Shown here: in pieces, positions 35,877 to 44,223 of the stretch
Layout of the letters: each line of letters opens with the position of its first letter
How positions within the stretch are numbered: position 1 is the first letter of the stretch
Assembly: GCA_009929855.1 (NCBI GenBank)
Contig: RZZN01000029.1
Span: 1 to 50,224 of the forward strand
DNA from: Gammaproteobacteria bacterium
Lineage (GTDB): Bacteria; Pseudomonadota; Gammaproteobacteria; Chromatiales; Chromatiaceae
Direction: 5' to 3'
DNA: 50,224 nucleotides
Position numbers and translations under genes: made by a program
The notes under the pieces: model-generated
Database searches by the model: none
What the model saw: the letters and a program-made list of their open reading frames with translations, nothing else
Told to the model about the DNA's origin: nothing

Positions 35877-36487
35877 CAGACTTCCCTCCGCTTGAAACCG
35901 CTGATCATGGCGCCGATCAGGTTCTCCCGATGGGCCAGACTGGAGAAGAGCACGCCCGCGACATGGGCGACGATCAGCACCAGGGTGAGATTGGCCAGGA
36001 CCTCATGGAGCTCCTCGAAGCGATGCCCCCAGGATTCGGACAGACCACCCAGCATGGCTGCCAGCGGACCCGAGAGCTCTTGAGTCCCATAGACCGCCAG
36101 TCCGCTGAGGCCGGTGAGGCTGACCGCGATCAGCAGGGCGACGACCATGGCCCCGCCGGCGGGGTTGTGGCCCAGATGGCGCGGGGCGCGCAGGCGCAGG
36201 GCGTCGCCGATGTAGGCCCAGACCGTGCGCGGGCCGCGCACGAAGTCGCTGAAACGGGCGTGGCGGGTGCCGATCAGGCCCCAGGCCAGCCGCAGCGCGA
36301 TCAGCGCCAGCACCAGATAACCGGCCCAGACATGGACACCGAGGAGATGATCCTCGACGATGAATGCCGTGGCAAAGCCGCCGACCAGTGTCCAGTGAAA
36401 GACCCGCACCAGCGGGTCCCAGACCCGGATCCGGGATGCGGTCGCGTCTTGCGCGGTCGGTGCGTCGACAGGATGTTCGATGATCAT
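35876..36487 (-). CDS. Cytochrome b561-type membrane protein
   Basis: A 203-residue di-haem b-type cytochrome of the Ni/Fe-hydrogenase/cytochrome b561 family. It opens with RIRVWDPLVRVFHWTLVGGFATAF, typical for the first helix and its haem His, then has VHVWAGYLVLALIALRLAWGLIGTRHARFSDFV, a third helix (GGAMVVALLIAVSLTGLSGLAVYG) and a fourth (LHEVLANLTLVLIVAHVAGVLFSSLAHRENLI). It likely passes electrons between the quinone pool and the diheme cytochrome. GGAG lies 9-11 nt before ATG 36487. It is divergent from the PepSY/two-component operon. Confidence 0.92.
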   Translation of the reverse strand: MIIEHPVDAPTAQDATASRIRVWDPLVRVFHWTLVGGFATAFIVEDHLLGVHVWAGYLVLALIALRLAWGLIGTRHARFSDFVRGPRTVWAYIGDALRLRAPRHLGHNPAGGAMVVALLIAVSLTGLSGLAVYGTQELSGPLAAMLGGLSESWGHRFEELHEVLANLTLVLIVAHVAGVLFSSLAHRENLIGAMISGFKRREV

Positions 36488-36593
36488 GGGATGAGGCTCC
36501 TCTCTGCTGTTGCGTCGGCGGCCGAGACGAGGATCGCCTCGGCCATGGGGCGCAGGATGGGCCAGAGGGCCTGACCGATCGCTGAGCGTCCTT

Positions 36594-36610
36594 GTCAGCG
36601 AAGCGTCAGC
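36594..36610. promoter_or_regulatory. Direct-repeat candidate operator between cytochrome and PepSY operons
   Basis: GTCAGC occurs at 36594-36599 and 36605-36610, an 11-bp period in tandem orientation. This is the layout bound by OmpR/PhoB-type response regulators. A partial third unit (GCGTC) lies at about 36586. The site lies about 107 nt before the cytochrome b start and 55 nt before the PepSY start, and the regulator encoded at 37024 is of the OmpR type. Assignment by layout only. Confidence 0.4.
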
Positions 36611-36664
36611 TGGGGTCGAGGATCATCATGTGAATCTTGAGATCATCTCGCGAGGATGGACACC

Positions 36665-37024
36665 GTGACGCACATCCCCTCCCTGGTTGCTCGGCTGCTG
36701 GTCGTGGTCATCGCGGCCGGGACCCTGGCGGGTCCAGCACATACCGATGACGACCGGCCGACCGACCCTGGTCGACGTGGTCATCATCATGACGATGCCC
36801 TCGCCGCCTTTCAGCAGGGTGCCGTCCTGCCGATCGCCGAGATCCTCGGACGTGTCGCCGCCGAGGTGCCGGGCGAGGTGATCGAGGTCGAGCTCGAACG
36901 TGGCGATCGGGACGACCACGCCGACTGGATCTATGAGTTGAAGATCATCACGCCCGACGGTCGACGACTCGAGCTCATCGTCGATGGCGCGACCGGGAGC
37001 TTGCTGGGACAGGAGGAGGACTGA
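36665..37024 (+). CDS. PepSY domain-containing periplasmic protein
   Basis: A 119-residue exported protein. A signal peptide (PSLVARLLVVVIAAGTLAGPA) is followed by a His/Asp-rich stretch (RRGHHHDDAL) that may bind metal, and one PepSY domain (LPIAEILGRVAAEVPGEVIEVELERG; YELKIITPDGRRLELIVDGATGSLLG). Such proteins are often encoded beside QseB/PhoP-like two-component genes. The start is taken as GTG 36665, because the GAGG at 36652-36655 leaves a 9-nt spacer, whereas ATG 36656 abuts it directly. The stop codon overlaps the ATG of the response regulator by 1 nt. Confidence 0.85.
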   Translation: MTHIPSLVARLLVVVIAAGTLAGPAHTDDDRPTDPGRRGHHHDDALAAFQQGAVLPIAEILGRVAAEVPGEVIEVELERGDRDDHADWIYELKIITPDGRRLELIVDGATGSLLGQEED

Positions 37025-37695
37025 TGCGCATCCTGCTGGTCGAAGACGACGAGCGACTCGCCGCGGGTCTGATCGCGGCCCTGCATGCCGCTGGGTTCGT
37101 GGTGGATCACGAGCGCGATGGCGAGACGGCCTGGTTCAAGGGCGACACCGAGTCCTATACGGCCGTGATCCTCGACCTGGGCCTGCCTGGCATGGACGGG
37201 CTCGCGATCCTGCGGCGCTGGCGGGCCAATGGACAAGGCTTCCCGGTGCTCATCCTGACCGCGCGCGGTGATTGGCACGAGCGGGTCGAGGGGATCGATG
37301 CGGGTGCCGACGATTATTTGCCCAAGCCATTTCGCATGGAAGAGCTGCTGGCCCGACTGCGCGCGCTGGTGCGCCGCGCCGCGGGGCGGGCCAGCGCGGT
37401 GATCGTCAACGGGCCGGTGATGCTGGACACCCGACGCATGGCCGTCAGCGTCGCTGGCGTGCCGGTGCACCTGTCCCCGCAGGAATACCGTCTGGTCAGC
37501 TATCTGATGCAACATGCCGGACGGGTCGTCTCGCAGCTCGAGCTGACCGAGCAGCTCTATGCCCAGGACTTCGAGCGCGAGTCCAACGCGGTCGAGGTGC
37601 TGGTCGGACGGGTGCGACGCAAGCTCGGGGGCGAGCTGATCCAGACCAGGCGCGGGTTCGGTTATCTGATCGAAGAAGCCACCCCAGATGGATGA
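37024..37695 (+). CDS. OmpR/PhoB-type response regulator
   Basis: A 223-residue transcription factor. The receiver (MRILLVEDDERLAAGLIAAL) has phospho-acceptor Asp51 in VILDLGLPGMDG, Thr in LILTARGD and Lys in DYLPKPF. The C-terminal winged helix has VHLSPQEYRLVSYLMQHAGRVVSQLELTEQLY and SNAVEVLVGRVRRKLG. It groups by eye with PhoP/QseB regulators that have PepSY partners. GGAGGA lies just upstream. Likely targets are its own operon and the divergent cytochrome genes, through the repeat at 36594. Confidence 0.94.
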   Translation: MRILLVEDDERLAAGLIAALHAAGFVVDHERDGETAWFKGDTESYTAVILDLGLPGMDGLAILRRWRANGQGFPVLILTARGDWHERVEGIDAGADDYLPKPFRMEELLARLRALVRRAAGRASAVIVNGPVMLDTRRMAVSVAGVPVHLSPQEYRLVSYLMQHAGRVVSQLELTEQLYAQDFERESNAVEVLVGRVRRKLGGELIQTRRGFGYLIEEATPDG

Positions 37696-37788
37696 ATCTC
37701 GTCGTCCATCCCGCGCGTTCCAAGCGCGCCGTCGCGTCGACACAGGCGGCGGGTTGGTCTCAGGTCGCGCGGCGGCGAGACCCTGGCC

Positions 37789-39186
37789 ATGACCCGCCAC
37801 TCCTTGCGCGCACGACTGTGGATCGCGGCGGCGCTCTCGATCAGCTTCACCTTGATGGTCGCCGGGGTGGGTCTGCTGACGCTCTTCGAGCGACATGTCG
37901 AGCGACGGATCGGCGCTGAGCTGCGCGCCCAGCTCAATCAGCTCGCGGCCCTGGTCTCGGTCGCGCCGGATGGGAGGATCGGACTGGAGCGTGACCCGGC
38001 CGATCCGCGTTTCGATCAACCCTTGAGCGGACTCTATTGGCAGATCGATGGCCCGGACCGACCGGGTCTCTTGCGCTCGCGCTCGCTGTGGGACCACATG
38101 GTCGAGCTCAGGGTCGATGATCTGGAGCCTGGTGGCGTGCATGCCCATGACCTCATGGGACCGGGTGGCCAGCGGCTCTTGGTGCGCGAGCGTCAGATTC
38201 GGCTCGAGTCCGCCGGGCGGACCCTGGCACTGCGGCTCATGGTGGGGATCGACCGGGTCGAGCTGATCCAGGCACGCAATGCCTTCGCGGCCGACATGCT
38301 GCCCTATCTCCTGGTGATCGCGCTGGTCCTGACGATCGCGACCTTCCTCCAGATCCAGGCCGGACTCGCGCCGCTCGACGCAGTGCGGCGTGGTCTCTCG
38401 GCGATCCGCTCCGGCCGCGCGGCGCGACTCGGCGAGCTCTATCCGGACGAGGTCATGCCCTTGGTGGGCGAGGTCAATACACTCCTGACCGAGCGCGAGC
38501 AGGCACTGGAGCGGGCACGCGCCTGGACCGCCGACCTCGCCCATGGTCTCAAGACCCCCTTGGGCGTCTTGGTCGCCGATGCCCAACGTCTGCGCGAGCA
38601 GGGTCAGGGACCGCTGGCCGAGGATCTCGAGCAGTTGGCGACGACCATGCGCCGCCGCGTCGAGCGCGAGCTGGTGCGCGCCCGCGTGCGCTCGGGCACC
38701 CGTGTTCATCAGGCGCGCGCCGATGTATCCGAGGCGATCCAGCGACTGGTCCGGACACTGAGTCGAACCCCCAGGGGCGCCAGACTCGCCTGGCGGGTGA
38801 CGGCACCACCGGGGATCAAGACCGCGCTCATCGCCGACGATCTGCTCGAGCTGCTCGGCAACCTGCTCGAGAACGCGACCCAATGGGCACGCACCCTGGT
38901 CGAAGTGCGGGTCTCGGCCAGCGAGCCGATCGCGATCTGGATCGCCGACGATGGGCCCGGCGTGGCCGCGGCGCAGATCCATCGGCTGGGCGAGCGCGGA
39001 CTGCGCCTGGACGAGCGCTGCGAGGGGAATGGGTTGGGACTGGCGATCGCGCGCGATATCCTCGACGCCTACGGCGGTCGGCTCGGATTCGAATCCGCCA
39101 CCATTGGGGGGCTGGCGGTTCGGGTCGAGCTTCCAGCCGTGCCCACGCCCGAGGGTTCAGCCGAGCGGATTGTCCAGCCTCACTAG
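37789..39186 (+). CDS. Sensor histidine kinase paired with the OmpR-type regulator
   Basis: A 465-residue inner-membrane kinase. TM1 is at about 10-33, a periplasmic domain of about 135 residues follows, and TM2 is at about 170-190. Then come a HAMP-like linker and the phospho-acceptor His252 in ADLAHGLKTPLGVL, a variant H-box typical of PhoQ-like kinases. The ATPase has N-box NLLENATQWA, G1 ADDGPGV and G2 GNGLGLAIARDI. The signal is unknown; the PepSY protein suggests an envelope or metal cue. It begins 93 nt after the regulator; that gap shows no gene. Confidence 0.92.
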   Translation: MTRHSLRARLWIAAALSISFTLMVAGVGLLTLFERHVERRIGAELRAQLNQLAALVSVAPDGRIGLERDPADPRFDQPLSGLYWQIDGPDRPGLLRSRSLWDHMVELRVDDLEPGGVHAHDLMGPGGQRLLVRERQIRLESAGRTLALRLMVGIDRVELIQARNAFAADMLPYLLVIALVLTIATFLQIQAGLAPLDAVRRGLSAIRSGRAARLGELYPDEVMPLVGEVNTLLTEREQALERARAWTADLAHGLKTPLGVLVADAQRLREQGQGPLAEDLEQLATTMRRRVERELVRARVRSGTRVHQARADVSEAIQRLVRTLSRTPRGARLAWRVTAPPGIKTALIADDLLELLGNLLENATQWARTLVEVRVSASEPIAIWIADDGPGVAAAQIHRLGERGLRLDERCEGNGLGLAIARDILDAYGGRLGFESATIGGLAVRVELPAVPTPEGSAERIVQPH

Positions 39187-39274
39187 GACCAGCGATCGGT
39201 CATTCTGACTACACGAAACGCCGGATTAAACGGCCGTCTGACTGGTATCATGAAAGCCCACCAGAGGTCTCCGA

Positions 39275-39727
39275 TCAGATCTGTGTCGGGCGGTAAAAAC
39301 GGTGACGTCCAATCTCGACGGTGCGATTGAAGGCCCGCGCCCAGGACGGACTCACATAGTCCGCGTGATAGTAGAGCGCGCCGTGCGTGGGATCGGACAC
39401 CTGGTCGCTCAATACGCGCAGACCAATCTCCAGTGAGCGACGCCAGGCCGTCTCCTCGGTCGGATGATCGGACTTGCCATCGCACCACCAGGAGAACTGG
39501 CAGCGATTGCGGGTCTGTCCACCCTGCTGGACGACTTCGCAGATGGTCTCGGGGAAGGCGTCCGATTCGACACGGTTGAGTGTCACGCGAGCGACGGCGA
39601 TCTGCCCAGTCTCCGGCTCCGAGCGCGCCTCGTGATAGATGTTGAGGGCCAGGCAATACAGATCCGGGGGGATCTCGCTCGGATGGATCGGCAAGCTCGG
39701 AGCCAAGCCTGTCACATCCTTGATCAT
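39275..39727 (-). CDS. SleB-type cell wall hydrolase (Hydrolase_2 family)
   Basis: A 150-residue catalytic domain related to the spore cortex-lytic enzyme SleB. The presumed catalytic Glu33 lies in LALNIYHEARSEP, followed by GQIAVARVTLNRV, CQFSWWCDGKSD and GALYYHADYVSPSWA. The reading frame starts at ATG 39727 without a visible ribosome site and without a signal peptide, which is odd for a cell wall enzyme. A 40-codon frame directly upstream (39727-39849) encodes a plausible signal peptide in another frame and its stop overlaps this start (TGATG). The gene could therefore be frameshifted, translationally coupled, or affected by a sequence error. Confidence 0.85.
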   Translation of the reverse strand: MIKDVTGLAPSLPIHPSEIPPDLYCLALNIYHEARSEPETGQIAVARVTLNRVESDAFPETICEVVQQGGQTRNRCQFSWWCDGKSDHPTEETAWRRSLEIGLRVLSDQVSDPTHGALYYHADYVSPSWARAFNRTVEIGRHRFYRPTQI

Positions 39728-39849
39728 CAGGGTATTCCGATTGCCGCCTTGGCGGTGTCGGGCGACTCGTGGATCGAGGTGCTCAGCAGCATCGGGGTGA
39801 GGATCGCCGCGGAAAGCGCCTTTCGTGAAATCCTGGGCACCGGTTTCAT
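39727..39849 (-). CDS. Small ORF with signal-peptide-like sequence, out of frame with the SleB-like gene
   Basis: Forty codons from ATG 39849 to TGA 39727-39729. The product starts MKPVPRISRK, has a hydrophobic core (ALSAAILTPMLLSTS) and continues HESPDTAKAAIGIP. Its stop overlaps the start of the hydrolase frame by TGATG. A single-base shift near the overlap would fuse it to the hydrolase into an exported protein of about 190 residues, the size expected for the family. GGAGG touches the ATG, so initiation is unclear. No in-frame start exists for the hydrolase upstream of 39727. Confidence 0.45.
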   Translation of the reverse strand: MKPVPRISRKALSAAILTPMLLSTSIHESPDTAKAAIGIP

Positions 39850-40089
39850 CCTCCGTCCAGGTGAGCTCTTGACTCGAATGGCGTCAATGGTAACTCAAAG
39901 GAGCATATCAGGGATAACCCTTGAGACCTTGTCGAGCCGATCAACCACCGCAACCGCTCGGCCCCTTCCCGTGAGGCATCGAAGGCAGCACCTCTGGGCG
40001 TATTGGAGCCACGGCGCGCGCGGCGACCCCACCGCTCGTGGCCGGCGCGATTGCGTCCCGTGCCGGCCACGAGCCGCATGGATTCGCCC
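39850..40089. other. Intergenic region upstream of the SleB-like gene
   Basis: No gene is supported in this stretch, which with the small frame at 39727-39849 makes a gap of 362 nt between annotated long genes. It contains the strong hairpin at 40034-40074. No convincing promoter is seen. Confidence 0.5.
40034..40074 (-). terminator. 13-bp perfect hairpin downstream of the FixJ-type regulator gene
   Basis: GCTCGTGGCCGGC (40034-40046) and GCCGGCCACGAGC (40062-40074) pair perfectly around a 15-nt loop, 15 nt beyond the stop codon of the regulator. No U-tract follows. The stop codon itself lies in TGTAGGGGCGAAT, a sequence that recalls the ends of dispersed GTAGGGGCGAA-type repeats, so this may be part of a small palindromic element rather than a simple terminator. 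Confidence 0.5.
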
Positions 40090-40764
40090 CTACAGAGACT
40101 CATCGAGTCGACGGATGAGATCGACCAGGGTCTCGGCCTGGAGTTTCGCCATGACCTGGCTGCGATACCGTTTGACGGTGCGCAGACCGATCCCCATGGC
40201 CTCGGCGATCCGCAGGTTGCGCTGACCTTGGACGACCCGTCGCGCCACCTCCAGCTCCCGCTGAGTGAGCGTGGCAAGACGCGCGGAGAGCTCGCGCCGA
40301 TGGGCCGCTTGGCACTGCCGCTCGGCACTGAGCGCAAGTGCCCGGGAGATCGCCCCGAGCAGGACCCGATCGTCCAGCGGCTTGATCAGAAAATCCAAGG
40401 CGCCGGCACGAAAGGCGCTGATCGCCTCCGGCGCACCACTGGAGCCGCTCATCAGCAGGATCGGGATCTCGTCGTGTCCGGCCAGACATCGCTGGAGCTC
40501 GAGTCCGTCGAGCTCGGGCAACCTGACATCGCAGAGCAGACAGCAGGGCCCCGGAAAGCAGGGCGGCTCAGCGGTCGAGGCGCGCAGATAGGCGAGCGCC
40601 GAATCATAGGTCTCGCAGGCATAGTGCTCGAGCTCGAAGAGCGCACTCAAGGCGGCGAGGATCTCGGGATCATCGTCGATCACGACGATGCGCCCGCGGG
40701 CGCAGCGCTCGGCAAGCCGGTGCTCCTCGGCGGTGATCGGCAGACGCACCCGCGGCTCTTCCAT
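40090..40764 (-). CDS. FixJ/NarL-type response regulator (REC-LuxR HTH)
   Basis: A 224-residue regulator. The receiver domain starts at about residue 29 (IVVIDDDPEILAALSALF) after a 28-residue extension, has phospho-acceptor Asp79 in LLCDVRLPELDG, and FLIKPLDD. The C-terminal LuxR-type helix-turn-helix reads LTQRELEVARRVVQGQRNLRIAEAMGIGLRTVKRYRSQVMAKL. The ATG at 40764 is 6 nt after the stop codon of the kinase, so the two form an operon. Targets are unknown; the divergent Tat-exported hydrolase gene is a candidate. Confidence 0.92.
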   Translation of the reverse strand: MEEPRVRLPITAEEHRLAERCARGRIVVIDDDPEILAALSALFELEHYACETYDSALAYLRASTAEPPCFPGPCCLLCDVRLPELDGLELQRCLAGHDEIPILLMSGSSGAPEAISAFRAGALDFLIKPLDDRVLLGAISRALALSAERQCQAAHRRELSARLATLTQRELEVARRVVQGQRNLRIAEAMGIGLRTVKRYRSQVMAKLQAETLVDLIRRLDESL

Positions 40765-40770
40765 GCTTGA

Positions 40771-42180
40771 TCAACCCGCCGCCGACAGTGGAGCGGCGAG
40801 TGGCAGCTTCAGCGTGGCCAAGGCCCCGCCGCCCGGCGCGTTGGACAGACTCAGGGTCCCGCCATGTTGCTCGGCGATGGCCCGCGAGATCGACAGACCC
40901 AATCCCAACCCCTCCGGTTTGGTGGTGAAGAAGGGCTGACCCGCCAGGCGGAGTGCCTCGGGTGTCAACCCGGGACCACGGTCCTCGACCTCGAGCACAG
41001 CATGCCCACCCTGCTCGCGCAGACGCAGCTCGACCCCTTGGCCGCGATCGCTCGAGGCATCCAGGGCATTGCGTAGCAGATTCAGCAGGATCTGAGAGAG
41101 CTGGAGCGGATCCCCGGTGACCCGCAGTGGCCGCGACCCAAGATCGAGACGCAGCGCCACCTGACGGGCTCGGGCCTCGGCCGCCGCCAGCTCGGCGACC
41201 TCGCGAGCCACCAGAGAAAGATCGACAGCCTCTCGGCTCGACTCACTGGGCCTCAGAAATCCCCGAATCCGCTCGATGATCCCGTTGGCCCGGTGGGTGT
41301 TGTAGACGATCTTGTCGATCAAGTCGAGTGTCCGAGCGGGATCGCAATCCCCACCAATGAGCATCCGGCGTGCCACCTGGGCATTGGTCAAGACCGCGGT
41401 CAGCGGCTGTTTGAGCTCGTGTCCCAGGGACGCCGAGAGGAGCCCCAGACCGCGCTGGCGCTCCAGGTGTGCAATGCGCTCGCCGAGCATCCGGTGTTCC
41501 TCGCCGCGCGCCTGGGCCGCGGCGGCCGCGACCTGCTCCTGGATGAGCCCCTCCAGCGCCAGACCCAACCAGGCGATATTCATCAGGATGGCCGCGATCA
41601 GCAGGATCATCGCCAGCATGAGGGCATCATAGCCCTGGGTCATGAGGTGTGGCGAAAAGTGACCCAAGGCGACATTGACGACACGCAGCGCATGGATGGC
41701 CGCCATCGCCACATGGACGCCGGCGATCCAATAGGCGCTTTGCCGCCCCTGGATACGCCCGAGCCGCCAGGCCCACCAGGCGATCCGAGCGCTGATCAGG
41801 ATGAGGATGCCCATCAGGATGTAGAAACGCAGCGGCTCGTTCTCGCTCGCGCGCAGCCACTCGTAGAGGATGACGAAGGCCAGGAGCATGAGGATCGTTC
41901 GCGTGACCGGCGCGGGCTCGCCGAGCTCCAAACGGATCGCATGCAGTCTCATCAGGGCGGCCGTGATCGCCAGCAGACTGGCCAGGGTGTAGCCCAGTAG
42001 GCTGGGCAGCAGCGCGCGCGCGGCCAACAGGAACAAGGCCAAGGCCAAGACCAGGCCAGCACCGCACCAGAGATCGAGCGCCAGGGTACGCCGTCGATAC
42101 AGTACCAGCCAGAGCGCGATGGAGATGAAGAGGTTGAGTGCACCGACGAACAGGAAACCAGTGCCCGCATCGAAGATCAT
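40771..42180 (-). CDS. Membrane sensor histidine kinase partner of the FixJ-type regulator
   Basis: A 469-residue kinase. The N-terminal ~215 residues hold six or seven hydrophobic segments (GFLFVGALNLFISIALWLVL; LVLALALFLLAARALLPSL; ILMGILILISARIAWWAW; ALMLAMILLIAAILMNIAW), so sensing is within the membrane or through integral haem or lipid contacts. A short coiled coil leads to the H-box SLGHELKQPLTAVLTNAQ with His254. The ATPase has LLNLLRNALDAS, EDRGPGLTPEAL and GLGLGLSISRAI. It resembles FixL/DctB-type kinase cores. The region upstream (42181-42457) is shared with the divergent hydrolase gene. Confidence 0.9.
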   Translation of the reverse strand: MIFDAGTGFLFVGALNLFISIALWLVLYRRRTLALDLWCGAGLVLALALFLLAARALLPSLLGYTLASLLAITAALMRLHAIRLELGEPAPVTRTILMLLAFVILYEWLRASENEPLRFYILMGILILISARIAWWAWRLGRIQGRQSAYWIAGVHVAMAAIHALRVVNVALGHFSPHLMTQGYDALMLAMILLIAAILMNIAWLGLALEGLIQEQVAAAAAQARGEEHRMLGERIAHLERQRGLGLLSASLGHELKQPLTAVLTNAQVARRMLIGGDCDPARTLDLIDKIVYNTHRANGIIERIRGFLRPSESSREAVDLSLVAREVAELAAAEARARQVALRLDLGSRPLRVTGDPLQLSQILLNLLRNALDASSDRGQGVELRLREQGGHAVLEVEDRGPGLTPEALRLAGQPFFTTKPEGLGLGLSISRAIAEQHGGTLSLSNAPGGGALATLKLPLAAPLSAAG

Positions 42181-42457
42181 GGCCCGGCCTCGCCACCGGG
42201 CGGGGCAAGTCGCATCATGAACACCGCCACGCCCCGAGACCTCCGCGGATGTGCACAGGTGCCAAGAGCTTGTCCTCGATCAATGTCACGCTTGATTGGC
42301 CCTTTGGTGGCATGGTCAGTGATTCGCTGTCGTTCTAGGCTCCGCGCAGCGGTCATCCGATCGGGATCCGCGCCGACTGATGGGCGCGGCGCCACAGATG
42401 CCAAACGGCTGGCAGACCGTGCACAATCTCAACTCACTGTAGCTGATGGAGCCAGGC

Positions 42458-44215
42458 ATGACCAAGACCGATTCCACGATTCACCAGGGTGATCAGAGCG
42501 ACGACTGCGCCGATGATCTCAACAGCACGCAGACTGGATTGACGAGACGCCAGGCATTGAAGCTCTCGGGATTGGCCTTGAGCAGCTTGATGCTTGGAGG
42601 GACGACATTCAAATTGTTTGCCGAAGAAATGCAGCAGGTCGATACCTGCCCGGTGTGTGATCCCGCGGACTGCAAGGACAAGCCACCCTGCGACTGGGGG
42701 AATCCATTGAAGGCGCGCCGGTATCAGTACTTCGAGCAATTACCGCGGTTTTTCCCGTTCAGCTCCAAGACCCCAACGACGATCCAGCCGCTTGATGACA
42801 ATGAGATGCGGATCACCTTCATGGGCTCATCGATCCCGCTGAATCTGCGCAAGGCACAGCAGATGATGAGCATCTTCGTCGAGGTCGGTTGGGACCACCA
42901 AACACAGATGCCGAAGGATCAATTCGTTTTTGACTGTGGCTCCGGCGTCTGCACCAACTACAACAACATGAACGTGGGCCTTGGGCGGATGAACAAGGTG
43001 TTCCTCACCCATCTGCACGGCGACCACATGAGTGACCTGACCCATATCTATTGCTTCGGCTCAGCGTCCGATCGCAAGTCGCCATTGTTCGTCTGGGGGC
43101 CTGGACCCTCGGGTGTCAAAAGCCCGCCAGACTCAGAGATTCTCTATGACGATGGCACCAATGCCTTCTGTCAGCATCTCCGGGCCGCTTGCCGGTGGCA
43201 TTCGGAAAGCTTCAGCTTTCAAACCACCAGTTATAGAGACTATGTCCCTCCAACCAAGGCGAGCTGGGGACTGCCCTGTGACCCAGTCCCTGTCGGCGAC
43301 GGCAATCCCGAACACGATGATCCGATTGACGATAGCTATGCCATGATCCCGATCGAGCTGAAGGTGATGGACTATGACCCGCTCGACAATGTCGCCTACC
43401 ACAACAACGAGACCGGGGTGAAGATCACCTACTTTCCAGTGATCCATGCCCGCAAGGGCTCCATCGGCTACAAGCTGGAATGGCTGACCCCGAGCGGCAA
43501 GACCCTGACGATGATCTTTACGGGTGACACCAAGCCGGAGAAGCTCAGTGTCGATGAAGCGTGCAACAACGGTGACGGCGTCGACGTCTTCATCCACGAG
43601 ATGGGCGCGGCGGCGCAAATCTGGGCCATGAAGAACACCAACGCCAATACGCTACCCGATGAGAACAGCGCAGTGGTCCAACAAATGATCATGGTCCAGA
43701 ACAGCTCCCATAGCCCGCAGGGTGCGTTCGGCTATGTCCTCAGTCAAATCAGCCCCCTGCCACGCTTGACGGTGGCGACACACTTCCCGACAGCCGACGA
43801 CACGGTCGCCTGCGCGATGAAGAGCGTTCGCCAGCACGTGGATGTTGTCCAGGGTAATGACCCTCCATGGATGTTCGCGACTTCAGTCAATCACGACAAG
43901 CAAAGTCGACGCACGAGACTCCCCCGAATCACCTGGTCATACGATCTCATGGTGATCTCGGTGACGCCGGAACAGATCGTCGAGAGAAGAGGCGTGGTCC
44001 CGGACATCGGCAATGTCGCAACCTATCAGCCGCCTCCAGGAACCCTAGACGCCGATGGAAACCCGATTCCTTATGGCTTCAATGCGCCGAAGTATGGCGA
44101 GCTCGATGAGAACGGCTTCCCGGTCGGCGATCCCTACGCCCAGATCGACACCTCGACTCAATATTGTCCCTGCAATGAGGACGGGAGCTGCAATTACCGC
44201 GAAGACGGATACTGA
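42458..44215 (+). CDS. Tat-exported metallo-beta-lactamase-fold hydrolase
   Basis: A 585-residue protein with a twin-arginine signal (TRRQALKLSG, Arg30-Arg31, then a hydrophobic stretch). The enzyme core has the metal site HLHGDHMSDL (His185, His187, Asp189, His190), a later Asp in IFTGDTKPEKL and a His in VATHFP, as in RNase Z/arylsulfatase-like members of the superfamily. Two Cys-rich segments stand out: DTCPVCDPADCKDKPPCDW near the N-terminus and QYCPCNEDGSCNYREDGY at the C-terminus. Their roles are unknown to me. Codon use is less GC-biased than in neighbours, which suggests acquisition. Start 42458 is chosen because GGAG lies 7 nt upstream; ATG 42446 is an alternative. The substrate is unknown. 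Confidence 0.85.
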   Translation: MTKTDSTIHQGDQSDDCADDLNSTQTGLTRRQALKLSGLALSSLMLGGTTFKLFAEEMQQVDTCPVCDPADCKDKPPCDWGNPLKARRYQYFEQLPRFFPFSSKTPTTIQPLDDNEMRITFMGSSIPLNLRKAQQMMSIFVEVGWDHQTQMPKDQFVFDCGSGVCTNYNNMNVGLGRMNKVFLTHLHGDHMSDLTHIYCFGSASDRKSPLFVWGPGPSGVKSPPDSEILYDDGTNAFCQHLRAACRWHSESFSFQTTSYRDYVPPTKASWGLPCDPVPVGDGNPEHDDPIDDSYAMIPIELKVMDYDPLDNVAYHNNETGVKITYFPVIHARKGSIGYKLEWLTPSGKTLTMIFTGDTKPEKLSVDEACNNGDGVDVFIHEMGAAAQIWAMKNTNANTLPDENSAVVQQMIMVQNSSHSPQGAFGYVLSQISPLPRLTVATHFPTADDTVACAMKSVRQHVDVVQGNDPPWMFATSVNHDKQSRRTRLPRITWSYDLMVISVTPEQIVERRGVVPDIGNVATYQPPPGTLDADGNPIPYGFNAPKYGELDENGFPVGDPYAQIDTSTQYCPCNEDGSCNYREDGY

Positions 44216-44223
44216 GCGGACCC

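Noticed and set aside
42400-42425. Sigma-54-like TGGCAG...TGCA upstream of the Tat hydrolase gene
   Set aside because: The GG and GC elements are separated by 8 nt, not 10.
42217-42492. 91-codon plus-strand frame upstream of the Tat hydrolase gene
   Set aside because: Arg/Ser-rich chance translation of GC-rich intergenic DNA that overlaps the real start of the next gene; no family resemblance.
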